Notes: generated from the sequence alone by a model not told the origin. A stretch of 64,000 bases of DNA from Paragonimus westermani (GCA_008508345.1 QNGE01000147.1:118237-182236); one strand, 5' to 3'; shown: positions 24,991 through 37,804, counted from the first letter of the stretch. Made by a program: numbers and translations.

Positions 24991-25791
24991 AGGTAGCAGT
25001 ATCAGCTGAGTGACTCAGAAATGCGTTCCTATGAATTCGTGTGTAATTTTGATATACTCCTTGTAACTCTGAGAAAGGACAAACGCAGTAGAATGTAATT
25101 TTAAAATCAACTTGCGTTGATCGACATGTGGTTTTATACCTAGATAACGGGCAGGATATTTTTCGCTGGCGAGGTAGTATACCTGACCTGCAACACCTCC
25201 TGTTACTAAACACTGACCGTGTAGTTCGCACTTAACTGACATGTGCTGATCTGATGAGGAATCTCATACAAGACAGAGAAGTACTATCCAAACAAGTTGA
25301 TGCAAAATCTATCGAATGTTACAATCAACAGGACAAACAAATTCAATTCATCAACATATTTCTATTCACCTGAAGCTAGCTGGATTATGGAACGTTATAT
25401 GCTAATGAGGCAAACGACCTACAACATCCAGAGTTCTGTGAAGAAAAAAACATTGCTGGTCTGTTAACACTGGCACACAAACGGTTGTGGCGACCATAGC
25501 AGGATTGATAGTAATGAGAATCGAAAAAATCTCTGCTTGAACGACAGGCCTTCATCAATGATTCATGAGTGGAACGTTAGAATAATTTTAACTTCTAAAA
25601 AACTGTATCAAAGAAAACGCCAGTCCCTTCCAAGGCAATTAACGAAATCGGCTGACGTAATGAGATGGTTTTGTACAAAATCTTATCGTTCTCTTGAGCA
25701 TATGGAATTAGTTAGGCTGGTAGTTCAGTGCCAGTTTTAGCTTAATAAGCCAACAAGCGCAGTGGAAATGAACAACAGGTACAAAACCTAC

Positions 25792-26256
25792 CGGATGTTC
25801 GGCATCGTGACCACTAGATGTCGTTTTAATAGTATGTTCACCATCAACTGAGGAAATTTGATAATGCAGTATTGCCGACCGGAGTTGAAGTATTTCGGCG
25901 TCCGTATGTCTTAGGTATACACGAAGCCATTTGGCCAAATATGACAGTTGATTAGAACAGCTGATCAGCTTCTGTGCATAATCGTCTAGCTTGTCTCCTG
26001 ATGAGGAGCGTTGCTTCAACGTAGCGCCCAATATACACAACTGCTGTTGGACGGATGTAATCAAAACCAAGCAAGTCTCTTCGGACATTGAGTCACCCAT
26101 CTTCGCTATTGTTTCGGTCGAATTGGATTGTAGAGCATCTAGACACTGCTGAGTTCGAGTAAGCTGTCCCATAACATCACTGAACCGTTCTTGAAAAGCC
26201 TTCAGAAGGCGACGAACTTCCATGCAAGTAGGAACCGTGCATCTACCGACAGGTTG
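25792..26256 (-). CDS. Coiled-coil gene, exon 11
   Basis: A 155-codon exon, phase 0 both sides, acceptor CTATATTGCCAG|CAA and donor CATCCG|GTAGGT. It is helical but less charged than the coiled coils: VRRLLKAFQERFSDVMGQL, TETIAKMGDSMSEETC, a Gln-rich turn, and LSYLAKWLRVYLRHTDAEIL. This looks like a helical bundle rather than a long coil. Family not recognised. It ends with a Ser/Thr/His linker (TIKTTSSGHDAEHP). Confidence 0.8.
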
Positions 26257-26787
26257 CTGGCAATATAGAAGTGAATGAAGAGTAGGTAAGAAAAACAAAC
26301 AAGATTTCTAGATATTAAACCCGTGTTATAGGTGAATTGTATTACTAAAAGGGTTGGCATTACTCAGATCGGTAAAAGTTTTCCTACAAAACAGCTAAAT
26401 GTATTTCAAGTAATTTTCAGTGGGTCTGGGAATCGATACGGTTAGACAACTTCGATTCCCCTGACCAAAATAGGTTAACAAGAACACTGAACAGCACTGT
26501 ATTCAACATTATTTCAAAACACGCTGGGGCGTAGCTGATAAATTACAACCTAAATAATGCAGTCTTCATATTACAAAAATTGTTTCTTAGTGGGAATTTT
26601 GACCAAAATTTTGTTAAAGTCAACTCAAAAATCGGTTTACGAAAAAAGGCCCCATTCATTCTTTGTTTACCCCATATTGCAAGAATTCTTCGAGTATGAT
26701 ATATACGTTTGTACATAATTCAATAGGGAGAAAGACGTTGTGTACTTCGCTTACACAAACAAGTTGATAGGGTCTAAACAAACGTAC

Positions 26788-27042
26788 AGAAGTAACGGAA
26801 CATTTGCTCCTTTCCAGCTGCTTCATTCCTTCTTTTAGAGATAAGTTTTCCGACTCCAATTCTGAAATGCGTTCTTGTAGTTGCATTAAAGCGATCGAAG
26901 ATTTGGTGCCAGCAGGGAGTCTACTACCACCGTCTTGGTCGGCAGCTTGTCGGTAGTTCGATCGCGATCGATCTCGAGCCCGCCAGCTGAGCTCTGGAGA
27001 ACGAGACTCTGAGTATTCCCGTAACATGTCCTCGTACAGGGC
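26788..27042 (-). CDS. Coiled-coil gene, exon 10
   Basis: Eighty-five codons in phase 0, acceptor CGGCTCTCCCAG|GCC and donor ACTTCT|GTACGT. The first half is an Arg/Ser/Asp-rich polar segment with an RS-like patch (RARDRSRSNYRQ), probably disordered; the second half resumes the coiled coil (LMQLQERISELESENLSLKE then GMKQLERSK). The frame runs on past the donor as far as about 26656, but that part loses heptads and is taken as intron. Confidence 0.75.
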
Positions 27043-27615
27043 CTGGGAGAGCCGAAAGATCAGTGATGTGAGGATAGTAGTCTGGCTAAAAATGTGGGTA
27101 GCGCTGATGAGTAGTTTGGCGGGTTTGATTAGTTAGATAAGATTCAGTTGTGAAATATCAGGGATTCCGTTAGATTCGAGCCAGCGGCAGAAACAACATG
27201 CCAAAACGCGGCAAGCGCTTTGACAGTTGAATTACAAAGTCGCAACATGAGCCCAAACATTTCACATTTGGACTCCGCTGCTCACCCATCCCAATGCTTC
27301 GTATGGAATCCACTGGATGATCCAGGAGATCGACTGCTCCGGTAGGATTTCTCAAACAGTGGCGTTTGTGGATTCCAGCCTGAACTGCTCGAGAAATCTT
27401 ACCTGCTACTTATCCATTTTGAAATCGGTGTTCAATCGCATAACGTTTTTTTCTAACCACGGTTTGTCAGAGTGAACCGGGAAGCAGCAAATAATGAAGA
27501 ATGAATATAAAATAATTGCAAACTTTAACTTGCCAACTCATCACGTGAATAAACCGCCTCGAACTTCGCGATCACTAGCATGTACCTTTCAAGCCCAGAA
27601 AAAACCGTAGTTTAC

Positions 27616-27798
27616 CTGCAACCGAACGATCCCTCGCTGCGCGGTGGCCTCACTGACTTGGAGTGTAGAAATGCGATCTAGCAAAGCACGACGCTCGGCC
27701 TCTAGTTGTCCGATACGCATAGCCTGATCGTGCAGTCTCGTTCGGTCCAGCTGTGCAGCTTCGTTCAGCGAAGCGTTTGCCGCCTCAGATTTTATCAG
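27616..27798 (-). CDS. Coiled-coil gene, exon 9
   Basis: Sixty-one codons, phase 0 both sides, acceptor TTCTTAAAG|CTG and donor TTGCAG|GTAAAC. Entirely coiled coil with regular Leu/Ile spacing (AMRIGQLEAERRALLDRIST, then EATAQRGIVRLQ). It continues the Ala/Arg/Glu-rich style of the preceding exon, supporting common membership. Confidence 0.8.
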
Positions 27799-29067
27799 CT
27801 TTAAGAATAAACACGGAAATGACAACTCGATAAGTAAGATCGGTAAGATTAAAAATTTGTTATTGGTTCACCTACAGTCAAACAATATGAAATGAATGTC
27901 TTGGTTATGATTTGAAAAACTGGGGACCAACATCCATTTGATCACCCGCAAGACAGAGAAAGAAGGCAGTGGTGTTCATCACATCACAGAGTTATTCAGA
28001 AACCATGTGAATTACGGGTACGAATAGTTGATTCTACTAAATTGATCCTTTCAACGTCAACCCATTTCTTGGCAAAACAAACAACAGAAAATACAGAATA
28101 AGCCTTTGTCAATTTTTATCTCTTAACTAGCGGCGGAAGGTTGTTTGACATCAGACTGCAGGCGTCTCAGAAGATTCACAAAAAAGAAACAGTATGTACA
28201 TCCACACCGTCATGTTGGCTCTGAAACTCAGGAAACTGCATGCCCGCCATCTTCACTCAATAAAAAACACGAAGAAGTTCACCAAAGTGCCAAGAACAGC
28301 TAGACTGAATGAGACAAACCACTGATACTCGTGAAACAGTGAGCTCTGTTTAGGTGAGCTACAGACACCAGATGCGAGAGTCCAATCAATTTGTAAATGT
28401 GCTCACCGGTCGCCTAGTCTCTTAAGTTGCACAAGTGAGGGCCGGAGTATACATACGTGAAAGAGGGCGTTATGCCATCATATGTATTCAAGTGGGATAT
28501 TGATTTTTGTATTACTTACAAGAAAACAACTACCTAAAATCTGTTGGACTGTGGCAGATTTAGAAGTGAGGCTTTGCATAGCGAATGGAAGATGACTGAT
28601 TGGGACAGCAAACGGATGCTGACAGAGTGGTGGGAAACAATGTCATATGGTAGCGGAATTCGAACGAAAGGCTACCCTATTAAGTTGGTTGACTGGAAGC
28701 CAACAAATGCAAACATAGGAAACACCTGGTCGTTTATTTCACTTGGTTGTCAGAAGTCAAGTGACTCAGCATGTAGGCTTTTAAAAAACACTGGCATGTG
28801 ATGCATAAGGCACACAGCTATTACAAATCACACAGAGGATTGAGCGATTTGACCATACGGTTTCAATGTCTCACATTTCAATTCACAGTTGTACGGTATC
28901 GGAATGAAAGGAAAGTGAACAGGTGAAGTGTATACTTGCGTCTGTCGCAGCAGTTTACACGATATCAAACGACTGATTGGGACTGCACTTTGAAGAAAAA
29001 TCCGTATTGCATACACAGCGTCAAGTTGCAGACGAACAAGTGTAAGCAAAGGGTATCCAAGACTCAC

Positions 29068-29434
29068 AGAAGCTTGTAACTCAAGTGTACTTTGCGCCTC
29101 TACCGCAACACCAAAATTGGCTCCGGTTGAGTGACGATGAGACGTCACTTCGCCATCTGTTCCTTGCATATCCATAGCGACCAACAAGCGACGTCGCAAG
29201 GCCGCTTCTGTCCGGCGAGCTGCAGACAAACTTGTTTCTGCCGCCCTGGCCTCTGCACGTGCCCGAGCAAGTTCCTCGCCTAATTCGAGAACACGCCGTT
29301 CTAATTCCTGTCGACGGCGTTCCGATACACTGAGATGTGCTCGAGCGAGTTCTAGCTCCCCCGTTTGTCTCAACTCCTGTAACTGCGTCTTGTAGTGCTT
29401 TGGTGAATGTGCGGTCGTACCAGAAGGCTCATTA
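29068..29434 (-). CDS. Coiled-coil gene, exon 8 (Ala/Arg-rich coiled coil)
   Basis: Entry at ATCCCTCAG|T in phase 2, exit at GCTTCT|GTGAGT in phase 0. After a Ser/Thr/Pro-rich start (NEPSGTTAHSPKH), about 75 residues form a dense coiled coil of Glu, Arg and Ala (LERRVLELGEELARARAEAR, then SAARRTEAALRRRLL). The segment is clearly GC-richer than its surroundings. An alternative acceptor about 35 nt upstream (ACCAAAG|CC) would keep the same frame but enter in phase 1, which does not fit the preceding exon. Confidence 0.75.
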
Positions 29435-31299
29435 CTGAGGGATGGATCCACAGGCACAGGTGAAGAGCGCCCTTCCGACAGATTGGCTTTGGTGTTTTGA
29501 GATGAAAAATGTAGAGACACATAGTGATAAATAAAAAATCCAAAGAATTCTATTTGCAAACTGATGCTATAGTCTCACTGAACACAAAAATCAGGGATGC
29601 CGTTAAACAATTAGTTAGCTGATCTTGAAACCTTTTTATACAAACCTGTATGAATCCGAAAAGGTGAGATGAAAAATAACATGTTTGCACAATCCACCAT
29701 CGTCTTTTTGGGGGTAAGATCATACAAAAGTATAAATATTACTAATCTGCGGATAAGCTGTGAGAAAAATATTAGACACTCAGACATCTAAGTTATCGAT
29801 TTGGGATGGCTAAAAAAATTGTGTGAACGAGGATTTGAAATGGGACGTTGGTAACAAAACGAATGATATTTTAACCAACATGCTGGTCGCATAAGAATGT
29901 GATTTATCAACAGACTGGTCTGTCGAATGCAAAAGACATTTGAAACACCTTGGGACTCTTACAGAGCGAATGTCTGCTTCAGCTTGCCTGGTGGACAGTT
30001 GTGCCCAACTGATCACGATATCGGTCGGAAAGTGAACGTGGTTAGAAAAGACAAAACAGTCATTCTGGCGTGTAATTTCACATCAGCCGACAGTACCTGA
30101 CCCACTGTGGTAACGCACACGATACGGTACGGACGGTAATGTGCAACAGTTGATGAAACAAACTTTGCTGATCAGTCAAGCAACCAATGTTAACAAGTGT
30201 GACTTACTGTTGTCTGGAATGAGCCTTTCGATGTGGTTATGAACTTTTGTCGGAAAGTTTGGCGATCTGGGAAAAACGGGTAGGTATTTTTAATAAAGGC
30301 AAGCAACGAGCAGAGTGACGGATGCTTCTAACAGAACACTTTTATGTGCACATATGGACCAACGGCGAACGCTTAACGTTTGTGAAAAATTGCAACTCAG
30401 TTTAACAGACAGTCGATTACATATTCACTAAGGGGAAGGTTACTAAAGTCTAGGCTGAAATTCTGACAAGGATTTTTATGTTATAAGTGAAGCTTCCACA
30501 TCAATAACTTGAAAGTAGTTAGCTGGACCGGCGACAGAAGAGAGTGAATCGGCCGAATCACAATTTTCGCTGGGTTATCGAAAGACAGTAATGAATGAGT
30601 GGACATCCGACTCGTTTATCTGACTTAGTTCCAGTGAACTAAATCAGACTGCGCGTACCTAACAGAACAACTTGTGAGTAATCGGCACTTTGGCTTACCG
30701 GTACCGTTTCATTACTGACTTAAATGCTTCCTCAGACCAGACCGGAACAAACGAACCACTGCGTCAGAAGTGAAAGGTTGCCTACAAACCAAATTACCGA
30801 CTGCTCACAAATTGTTCTGATATTATTAAATAAAGTATTGTATTTAGCTTTCATGCGGCAGCGATGAATGAGCGGAATATGCACATTTGGAGTTGACAAT
30901 GCAATAGACTACATGAGTACGGCTCCTTGTCTGATTTGTAATATTCACTGTCGGACATGGAGTGACGTCTAAGACTCAGATCATTGGAATATCTGCTCAA
31001 AACGACACCTGACCAAAAAAGCCTGACACTGTTAGTAGTACACACGGAATGATAGTCACAAAACAGTTGCCCATCGAAGAAGAATATATCCCAACTTTAT
31101 ACCTGTGTGCAGCGGACGAAGTGAAAACTGGATGTGATATGATCTACATCTTAGAGCGGGTAGGGAACATAATCCACCCGAGCAACACAGGTTTTGTGGG
31201 GGGAGGTCAACAGATGTTAACACTAGAATACTGTATTTAGTTAAACATAAAATGGTTATTTTTATGAATTTGCAAACGAGGAATGAAATATAAAATCAC
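29435..31299. other. Intron of the coiled-coil gene
   Basis: About 1.9 kb between proposed exons 7 and 8. I see no exon, repeat or RNA gene in it. Confidence 0.45.
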
Positions 31300-31370
31300 C
31301 TTGTTGGTTCCGAGCAGATAAGGTTAACCCGATCTTCATTGCCCTCTTGTTGCTGATTACCGAATAAAAC
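31300..31370 (-). CDS. Coiled-coil gene, exon 7
   Basis: A 71-nt exon between acceptor TTATTTCAG|GTT and donor CAACAAG|GTGATT, separated from the giant exon by a 261-nt intron. In phase 0 it encodes VLFGNQQQEGNEDRVNLIC and SEPT, a polar linker. A different frame across the same span is also open, so the phase is fixed only by the neighbours. It leaves in phase 2, which matches the chosen acceptor of the next exon. Confidence 0.6.
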
Positions 31371-31631
31371 CTGAAATAAGAATCCATGTTAGTATACACA
31401 AATAATGAGTACGGCAAACTCAAACCCACAAAGAACACCATCAAACTTATCCCCCTTTAGCAAAATTAGGCAGAGCTAGGTGAATCCAAATAATCTGGTG
31501 CCGTCTGAAGGTGATGCTCAGAAAATGTTGAATAGGGTGTTGAGAAACAAAAAATGAAACATATACGGTTTAAAAAATCCGACACCGTTAGGGATAGTTC
31601 CAAACCCCGTGAGAATAAGTTACAAAATTAC

Positions 31632-34600
31632 CGGACCATTTGCGGACTTCTGACTAGATAGGTTGTTCAGCAGCATCAGCTGGTTCGGAGTAAACTGGCG
31701 CGAAATCTGATCAGCAAATGCACCAAAACTGTTGTTTTCTACCACTTCAGAGAGAATCGTGAAGTAGAAGGAAGGTTCAAGCACGACGAGGCTTCTGTCC
31801 CAACGTGAAGAGTTTATCATTAGGACTCTTTCGACTGGTTTCAAAACACCCCCGAGAAAGAATTCGCCCAAATCACTCATATGTACTTGTGTTTTTACTC
31901 CAAGATCATCCGAAGTATGACACCAAAACTGTGCCAACCGTAAACTCACTTCTGATGAATTGTAACACCTATCTCTAAATTCTTCAAGACGCCGAAGAAA
32001 ACAGCGGGCACTTAGGGATTTTCTAGCCTGATTGGAATGAGAAATATTAATCAGGTCCGCAGCTTTTGCCAGCTGACATTTCACTGCTGTTGAGACAGGA
32101 TAAGCTCGCAACAGACCCACAATAGCAGTCATTAAGACATGTGTCAGTATGGAGTAATCGGCGCTTGGTGGTGAATCAGGTCTGTGTGTCGGGAGCCACA
32201 ATTTACATCCGACGCCTTGGCCAACCCGGTGTGAAGCCAGAGCAGTCATACATGACTGAAGACAATCCTTTCGCGTCCGATTTTCCGACTCGTTTCCAAA
32301 AAGCACTTGTAATAACGCCTCCTTGAAAAATAATGCCTTCTTCCACAGCTCATCCACAGTCCACTTGTTCCATTCTGTGCCCACGAAACTCGGCCAAACA
32401 CCAGTGAGTAACCAAAAACTGTAAGCAATTTCATACAAGTAATATCTGAAACTTTCGACAAGTTCGTCACGGGAACGCAGCGTGTGACAACCGTGTATGA
32501 CAGCACTCTTAAACTGCATATTTTCAGGGACTACATAGCTGTGACAGCGGCAATTCGTACTGTGGAAATCGGAGGGGACTAAGCAGTTGGATTCGAAATT
32601 TAGCGCGCAAAATATGCGGAAAAGTATAATGAACAGAAGATGCCCATCCTTTGCCACCAAGTGGTAGAGCCTGGAACGAATGGACGGTTGGATGACTTCG
32701 ACAATAGCATCAAGAACGGACCGTGGGCAGTGCGTCAATACTGGATCCAAAACCATATTCCACAGAGCAGACTTAATTTGTGAAAACAAGCGATGTTCAA
32801 ATGCAGATTGCTTTAATAATGTATGAGGTTTGATGAGAACATCCGAAGTGTTTGTGGAATTGAGCGTTCTCAACACTCTGCTCAGAAGTTCGGTTTGCCG
32901 ATGACCGTCTGAAATTCTGTCCGGTACGAGAGCTTCAAATGTCAAGCAAATACGCAACCATAGCACCTCAAGTATCAATGACGAACGTAGTTGAGGTAAC
33001 TGGTTGAGATAAAGTGATTGGGATAAGTAGGCAAACGAAAAACGATGCTCCTTATCGAACTCCGACAGCCTAACGTAAACATTTGAGAGAGTTTTCAAAG
33101 ACAAATGAAACAGGTCAGTGACAGCAATCAGCCAGTTGATCGAAACATCTTGAATTGTCAGCATAGCATACCGCACAGTGGTTGGAAGTACCTTGTTAGA
33201 CATTGTGTGAACAGAACTGAATAAAACATTGTGGCAGTCCCGTGCAGCTGGGGTTTTCATGTAGGACAAACGCTGCAGTGCGATGCGTTCATGAGTAAAA
33301 AGTCGATCAGGAGAGAATTGAGAGATACGTGCGAGAGAAATACACGCAAAAGCATCTTCAAGCCAAGCCTGTTTATCTAGAATTTCCTTTACCGCGATTT
33401 TTACGTTCGTTCTCTGATTTGTCGTATCATGTGTAAACCAATAGTTACTAGTACTGAACAACAGTTCACCAACGGAAGCACAAGGATCGTTCAAACAATC
33501 ATGTGCTTCTGGTTGTTTTAGCTTCACAAATGCGCCTTTGGGCAAACGCCCAATGAGATCAAGAATGCCTTCAGCTGCTAATTTTCGGCATTTACTTCGT
33601 AAACCTGTAGCCAGCGCGTGTATATCATTACCAGATCCATTTCCCTCATGTACATGGCAATTGTGTTCCGTCCGATGCGAATACCAAACCGATTTGGTGA
33701 ACAACCACAGGGACAAGCATTCCTGATGGATGGAACACAGGATATCAAAAAGCGTTGTTCCGTGAACTGTACTTTCAGGCAAGCTCGGTAATGCTGCAAA
33801 CTTTTCACCTGAAATTAGGTTTGAGAATCCCTTCAATAACACAGTGTTTTTTAAGGGGCTTAGTCTAACGATAGGAGGCAAATCCAAACGACAAGCAGCC
33901 GTGCATTTTTGATCGGAAATCACGTCCGGATGTTCAGCAACATTTGTCGATAGACCTGTAAGGGATGGAGTGGTTCCGTGAGCAGTTTGGTGCTGTAAAT
34001 CGAATTCCAGCTGACTTACGTTTGTCAGTTTGGAAGATTTTTTTGCTGAATGTGGTTCTTGTAATGATACCCCACCGAACCCGTCCACTGTTCGCAAACC
34101 ATTATTATCACTGGAAGTCCGCGGCGTTTCCAACGAAGATGGCAAAAGTTCCAGATTTCCGCCAGTGACAGGCTTTTCGAGTTCCACGTCAGAAAATAAG
34201 TCATCCAGTAGATCTATAAAAACTTCTGCGTGGCTAGCCACACTTGAAATGCGCTTTTCTACGAGACGTGGGGATGGTTGCCGCTTTGTGGTGGGCAAAA
34301 ACTGCTTCTCTTTATGTATTTGCTGGTTCGTACGGGCATCCGTGGGGATAATTAAACTTTCTTCAACGCTTTTAACTTCCTCAGTGCAAAAAGGTCCGTC
34401 TTGAGAAACTAAAGTGTTGAATACCATACCTTGATCTGGAGCAGAAGGCATGATTGGCTCATTATTCCATGTTTCCACCTTATCGTCAGAGCATGTACTA
34501 AGTGTGGCAACACGTAGACCATCCAATAATATAGAGCTCTCTTCACAGGCAGTTGTTTCAATCTTTGTTTGGAATGATCCCACGTTATCTTCGCCTTTCA

Positions 34601-34704
34601 ACTTACGCAACGTTTCACAGATAATTTCGGCATAATCAGATCCGTTGATTTCATCCTGAATTGTCTCGGGTTTCGATTCCGAATAGCTAGAATGTTCTTT
34701 GCTA
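31632..34704 (-). CDS. Coiled-coil gene, giant exon 6: ~1,024-residue helical block
   Basis: A single 3.07-kb open exon. The best acceptor, CTGCTTGCTTGTTCAG|T at 34705, gives phase 2 and matches the preceding donor; the donor CCG|GTAATT at 31632 leaves phase 0. About the first 300 residues are Ser/Glu-rich and probably disordered; from about residue 300 on, the sequence is Leu/Cys/His/Trp-rich and reads as an alpha-helical repeat or globular fold without coiled-coil heptads. No signal peptide or transmembrane run is obvious. No in-frame Met occurs in the first hundred codons, so it cannot begin a gene by itself. Some C-terminal stretches (HCPRSVLDAIVEVIQPSIRS) weakly recall codanin-1, not enough for a call. 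It could belong to a separate gene nested in the intron if an upstream first exon exists. Confidence 0.8.
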
Positions 34705-35929
34705 CTGAACAAGCAAGCAGATGTATTGGACTGTTCGAAGGGAACACAATAGGCGAACACGTTGGGTTAAAACGTTAACAGAACTATCATCACAATGTCA
34801 GTCAAAATGTCACGGTCTGTGTGAACGACTGAAATAGGACACCAATCAATTTTATGGAAAAAAAACTGGACAACGGAAAGTACACAAATATCCAGAGTTT
34901 TCTTAACACAACTTGTTTGCGCAATATTTCCAAAAGTACGGAATAATTTTTCTGTGATATAAATCCATTGTACATCTATAAATGCAGCTTTTTGCCTCAT
35001 GAATAAAATGTTGTTTACTGCAGCCAGTATGAGGTCTGTCTAGTACTTGCGTGGGAGGTTTTTAACTCGAGTACGACATCCAGAGAAACCGAGTCTCTAA
35101 TTCTGAGTATTACACTTTCATACTTAGCAGATTCTCGGGAGATTTTGCCTTAACAGAATGCAAGTGAATCACCTAATCTATCAGGACTACATTCAAACCA
35201 ATCAGTAAGACGGAAGAAGCAGTTGGAAATTTGAAAGTTTAAACTTATGCGTTTTGATTATCAATCACAAATACACAAAAAGTGGGTTCTCTTTAGAAAA
35301 GACATCCACCAATACAAAGTTGAACTGAAACAAGTGAAACGTTGTATCACATTTTCTATAAGCTTGTTTGATTGAGTTTCGGATAAAAGTCAGAATGCGA
35401 CTAGACCGTTCGATACGTACGGACCCCGGGGTTATATTTTTGCTAAATTGACGTCACCAGACAACTTTTGTTTAACTTTTTATTTGGCATGTAACCAGAA
35501 GTTATTTAAAAAAACAGTATTTGGACACTTTCTGAAATTGGTTTCCAACTAGTAATAAAAATAATCAGTAAGCTTTTACTACGCAGCATATTTTTGCTTA
35601 CAATATTTTTGTTGTTTTTATTCATGAGACTTCAGTTTTCCAGATTTGCTGTTAGATTGTTTATAAGCGTTTCAAAAACCAAACATGACAAACTAAGCGC
35701 TTACTTGTTACAATTTTATCGAAATTCATTTTCATGCTGTTATCGGTTGGAATTTGATGTTCACGATCACTTGTGATTAGGTAACTACACAGTACTTTGC
35801 TTCACTATACTGCACTCTACAATAGATGCTTCAAAAAAACAGCCAAGATTTGCATATAGGGCAGTCACGAAGTCACTTGGATGGAACTTTATTCAGGCTG
35901 GTGTACCACTAACCGTGTAAGTTTTGAAA
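34705..35929. other. Intron sequence before the giant exon
   Basis: The 3' part of a 13.9-kb intron. It is AT-rich with no convincing exon; the short minus frame at 34767-35000 has no supporting splice sites or coding character. Confidence 0.4.
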
Positions 35930-36009
35930 TCAATACTTTCAGCCAATCCTAAACACTTCGTTCTGTCCCCGGAAGCTAATAGTGCGTTTCTCGCAACCAA
36001 AGAAGCCTA

Positions 36010-37804
36010 GTCCAAAGCAACCACATTAACGCATTTAAGAACGGATGAACGCTCACCGCTGATTCTGAAGACTGACGCATCTCAATCGGCTGTTGGCGCT
36101 GTTTTACAACAGAACGTGAATGGTGAGATCCAGTCCTTGTCCTTTTTCTCCCGAAAACTCCAACCAGCGCAAACGCGCTACAGTACCTTCGGTCGTGAGT
36201 TACTGGCTATAAACCTTGCCATTAAACACTTTCGACATCTTCTGGAGGGTCGCAACTTCATTGTCTTCACTGATCACAAACCCCTTGTGTTTGCTTTTCG
36301 TTCCCCTCCAGATCGGTACTCTCCGAGAGAAACAAGACACCTGGACTTTATACTTCAGTTCACCACTGACATCCGTTTTATAGACGGTTCCAGTAATTTT
36401 GTCGTCGACGCCTTATCTCGTTCGGATGTTAGTCAAATATCCGCAAGCGTCATCGATTTTCTCTCCCTCGCGAAATCCCAGGTTAATGACCCAGAACTTT
36501 GCCAACTTCGTGCCAACCCCTCTCTAAAACTGCGTGATATTCCTTTAGCCCAGTCAGAATATTCACTTACGTGTGATATGGCTACCGGTATATCGCAGCC
36601 GTTTGTTCCTTTCGCACACCGGTTTGATGTTTTTAGCCGCCTCCATTCTTTGTCGCATCCAAGCATACGCGCCTCAACGAAGCTGGTCACCGAGGGTTAC
36701 ATTTGGCCCGGCATTCGTAAGGATGTTCGTAACTTGGCCAAACAGTGCCTGGAATGTCAACGTAGTAAAGTTTATCGTCACACCATCACTACTCCAGGAA
36801 CCTTTGCCTTACCCGATGGACGCTTTAAACACGTCCACCTTGATATCGTTGGCCCCCTTCCTCCTTCCAACGGTTATACACATCTTCTAACCTACGTGGA
36901 TCGATTCACCAGGTGGTCCATTGCCGTTCCTTTGAACAATACGTCAGTAGAAATTATCGCACACAGTTTTGTGAATTCATGGATTTCGAATTTTGGCGTT
37001 CCGGCCACTATCATCACTGACCGTGGATTTCAGTTTACTTCAGCTCTTTTTCGTGATTTGAATCGTGTTCTTGGTTGCGAACATATAACGACCACTGCGT
37101 ACCATCCATCGTCAAACGGTATGGTCGAAAGGTTTCACCTCCAACTAAAATCATCTTTAATGGCAACATCGACTGGTAACAAATGGGCTGTTCGCCTACC
37201 GCTAATTCTCCTCGGCTTGCGAACTACTGTCAAGGAAGATCTTGGGTGCACCGCAGCAGAACTTGTGTACTGTTGTACATTGCATATCCCTGGAGAGTTT
37301 CTCTCTAATTCCCTAGTACATTTGAGTCCCGACACGAGTTACGTCACGAGTCTTAAGAATCATATGCGGCATATTCAACCTTCACCCCCACGGAGAACGC
37401 TGCGCCAAGAACAAATTCATCGTGATCTGCGCACTTGTCCTTTTGTTTTCATTCGCGTTGGTTCACCTAAAACACCCCTACAGCCACTGCATGATGGTCC
37501 TTTCAGAGTGCTTGATCGTAAAGACAAGTATTTTGTCATCTACAAAAACGGAACACGTCACTCGGTGAGCATTGACAGACTAAAAGTTGCTTACGTCGAC
37601 CGGGATTCAACGTCCCCGTCTCATCCGCCAGACATAAAAAATGCCGATGATTTCAGCCAGCGTATCCTAGATCCGTCTACCGACTCACAAAACCTTTCTC
37701 AGTCTACCCAACCCATGTTTGACACTAGTGACCATACCCGTTTTCTCGCCTCCCAACCCAAGACATGCAAACCACACACCCGTTCTGGCCGAACCGTTAG
37801 ATAG
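36010..37804 (+). pseudogene. gypsy RNase H-integrase ORF, uninterrupted
   Basis: About 598 codons open from just after a TAG (36007-36009) to the natural stop at 37804; the frame above the TAG continues the RT homology to about 35958, so the stop is a nonsense change. RNase H shows LILKTDASQSAVGAVL, FGRELLAINLAIKHFRHLL and FTDHKPL. Integrase has the zinc-binding motif (HSLSH and CLEC), catalytic Asp in HLDIVGPL, second Asp in TDRGFQFTSAL and Glu in MVERFHLQL, so the DDE triad is complete. A GPFRVL box and a Ser/Thr-rich tail end the protein. Confidence 0.88.

Noticed and set aside
25015..25242. Additional exon of the coiled-coil gene
   Set aside because: Exons 11 and 12 already join in phase without it, it has no heptads and no clear donor, and it adjoins LINE-like sequence.
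31262..31444. Exon 7 read in the frame giving FYSVISNKRAMKIGL
   Set aside because: The same 71-nt exon read in phase 0 fits both neighbours; this frame would need phase 1 entry from the giant exon.
32141..34404. Plus-strand frames of up to 124 codons opposite the giant exon
   Set aside because: They are antisense shadows of the minus-strand exon, with no coding character of their own.
34767..35000. Extra exon just upstream of the giant exon
   Set aside because: The frame is hydrophobic and AT-rich, and a stop (TAA at 34767-34769) separates it from the exon frame; no good splice pair.
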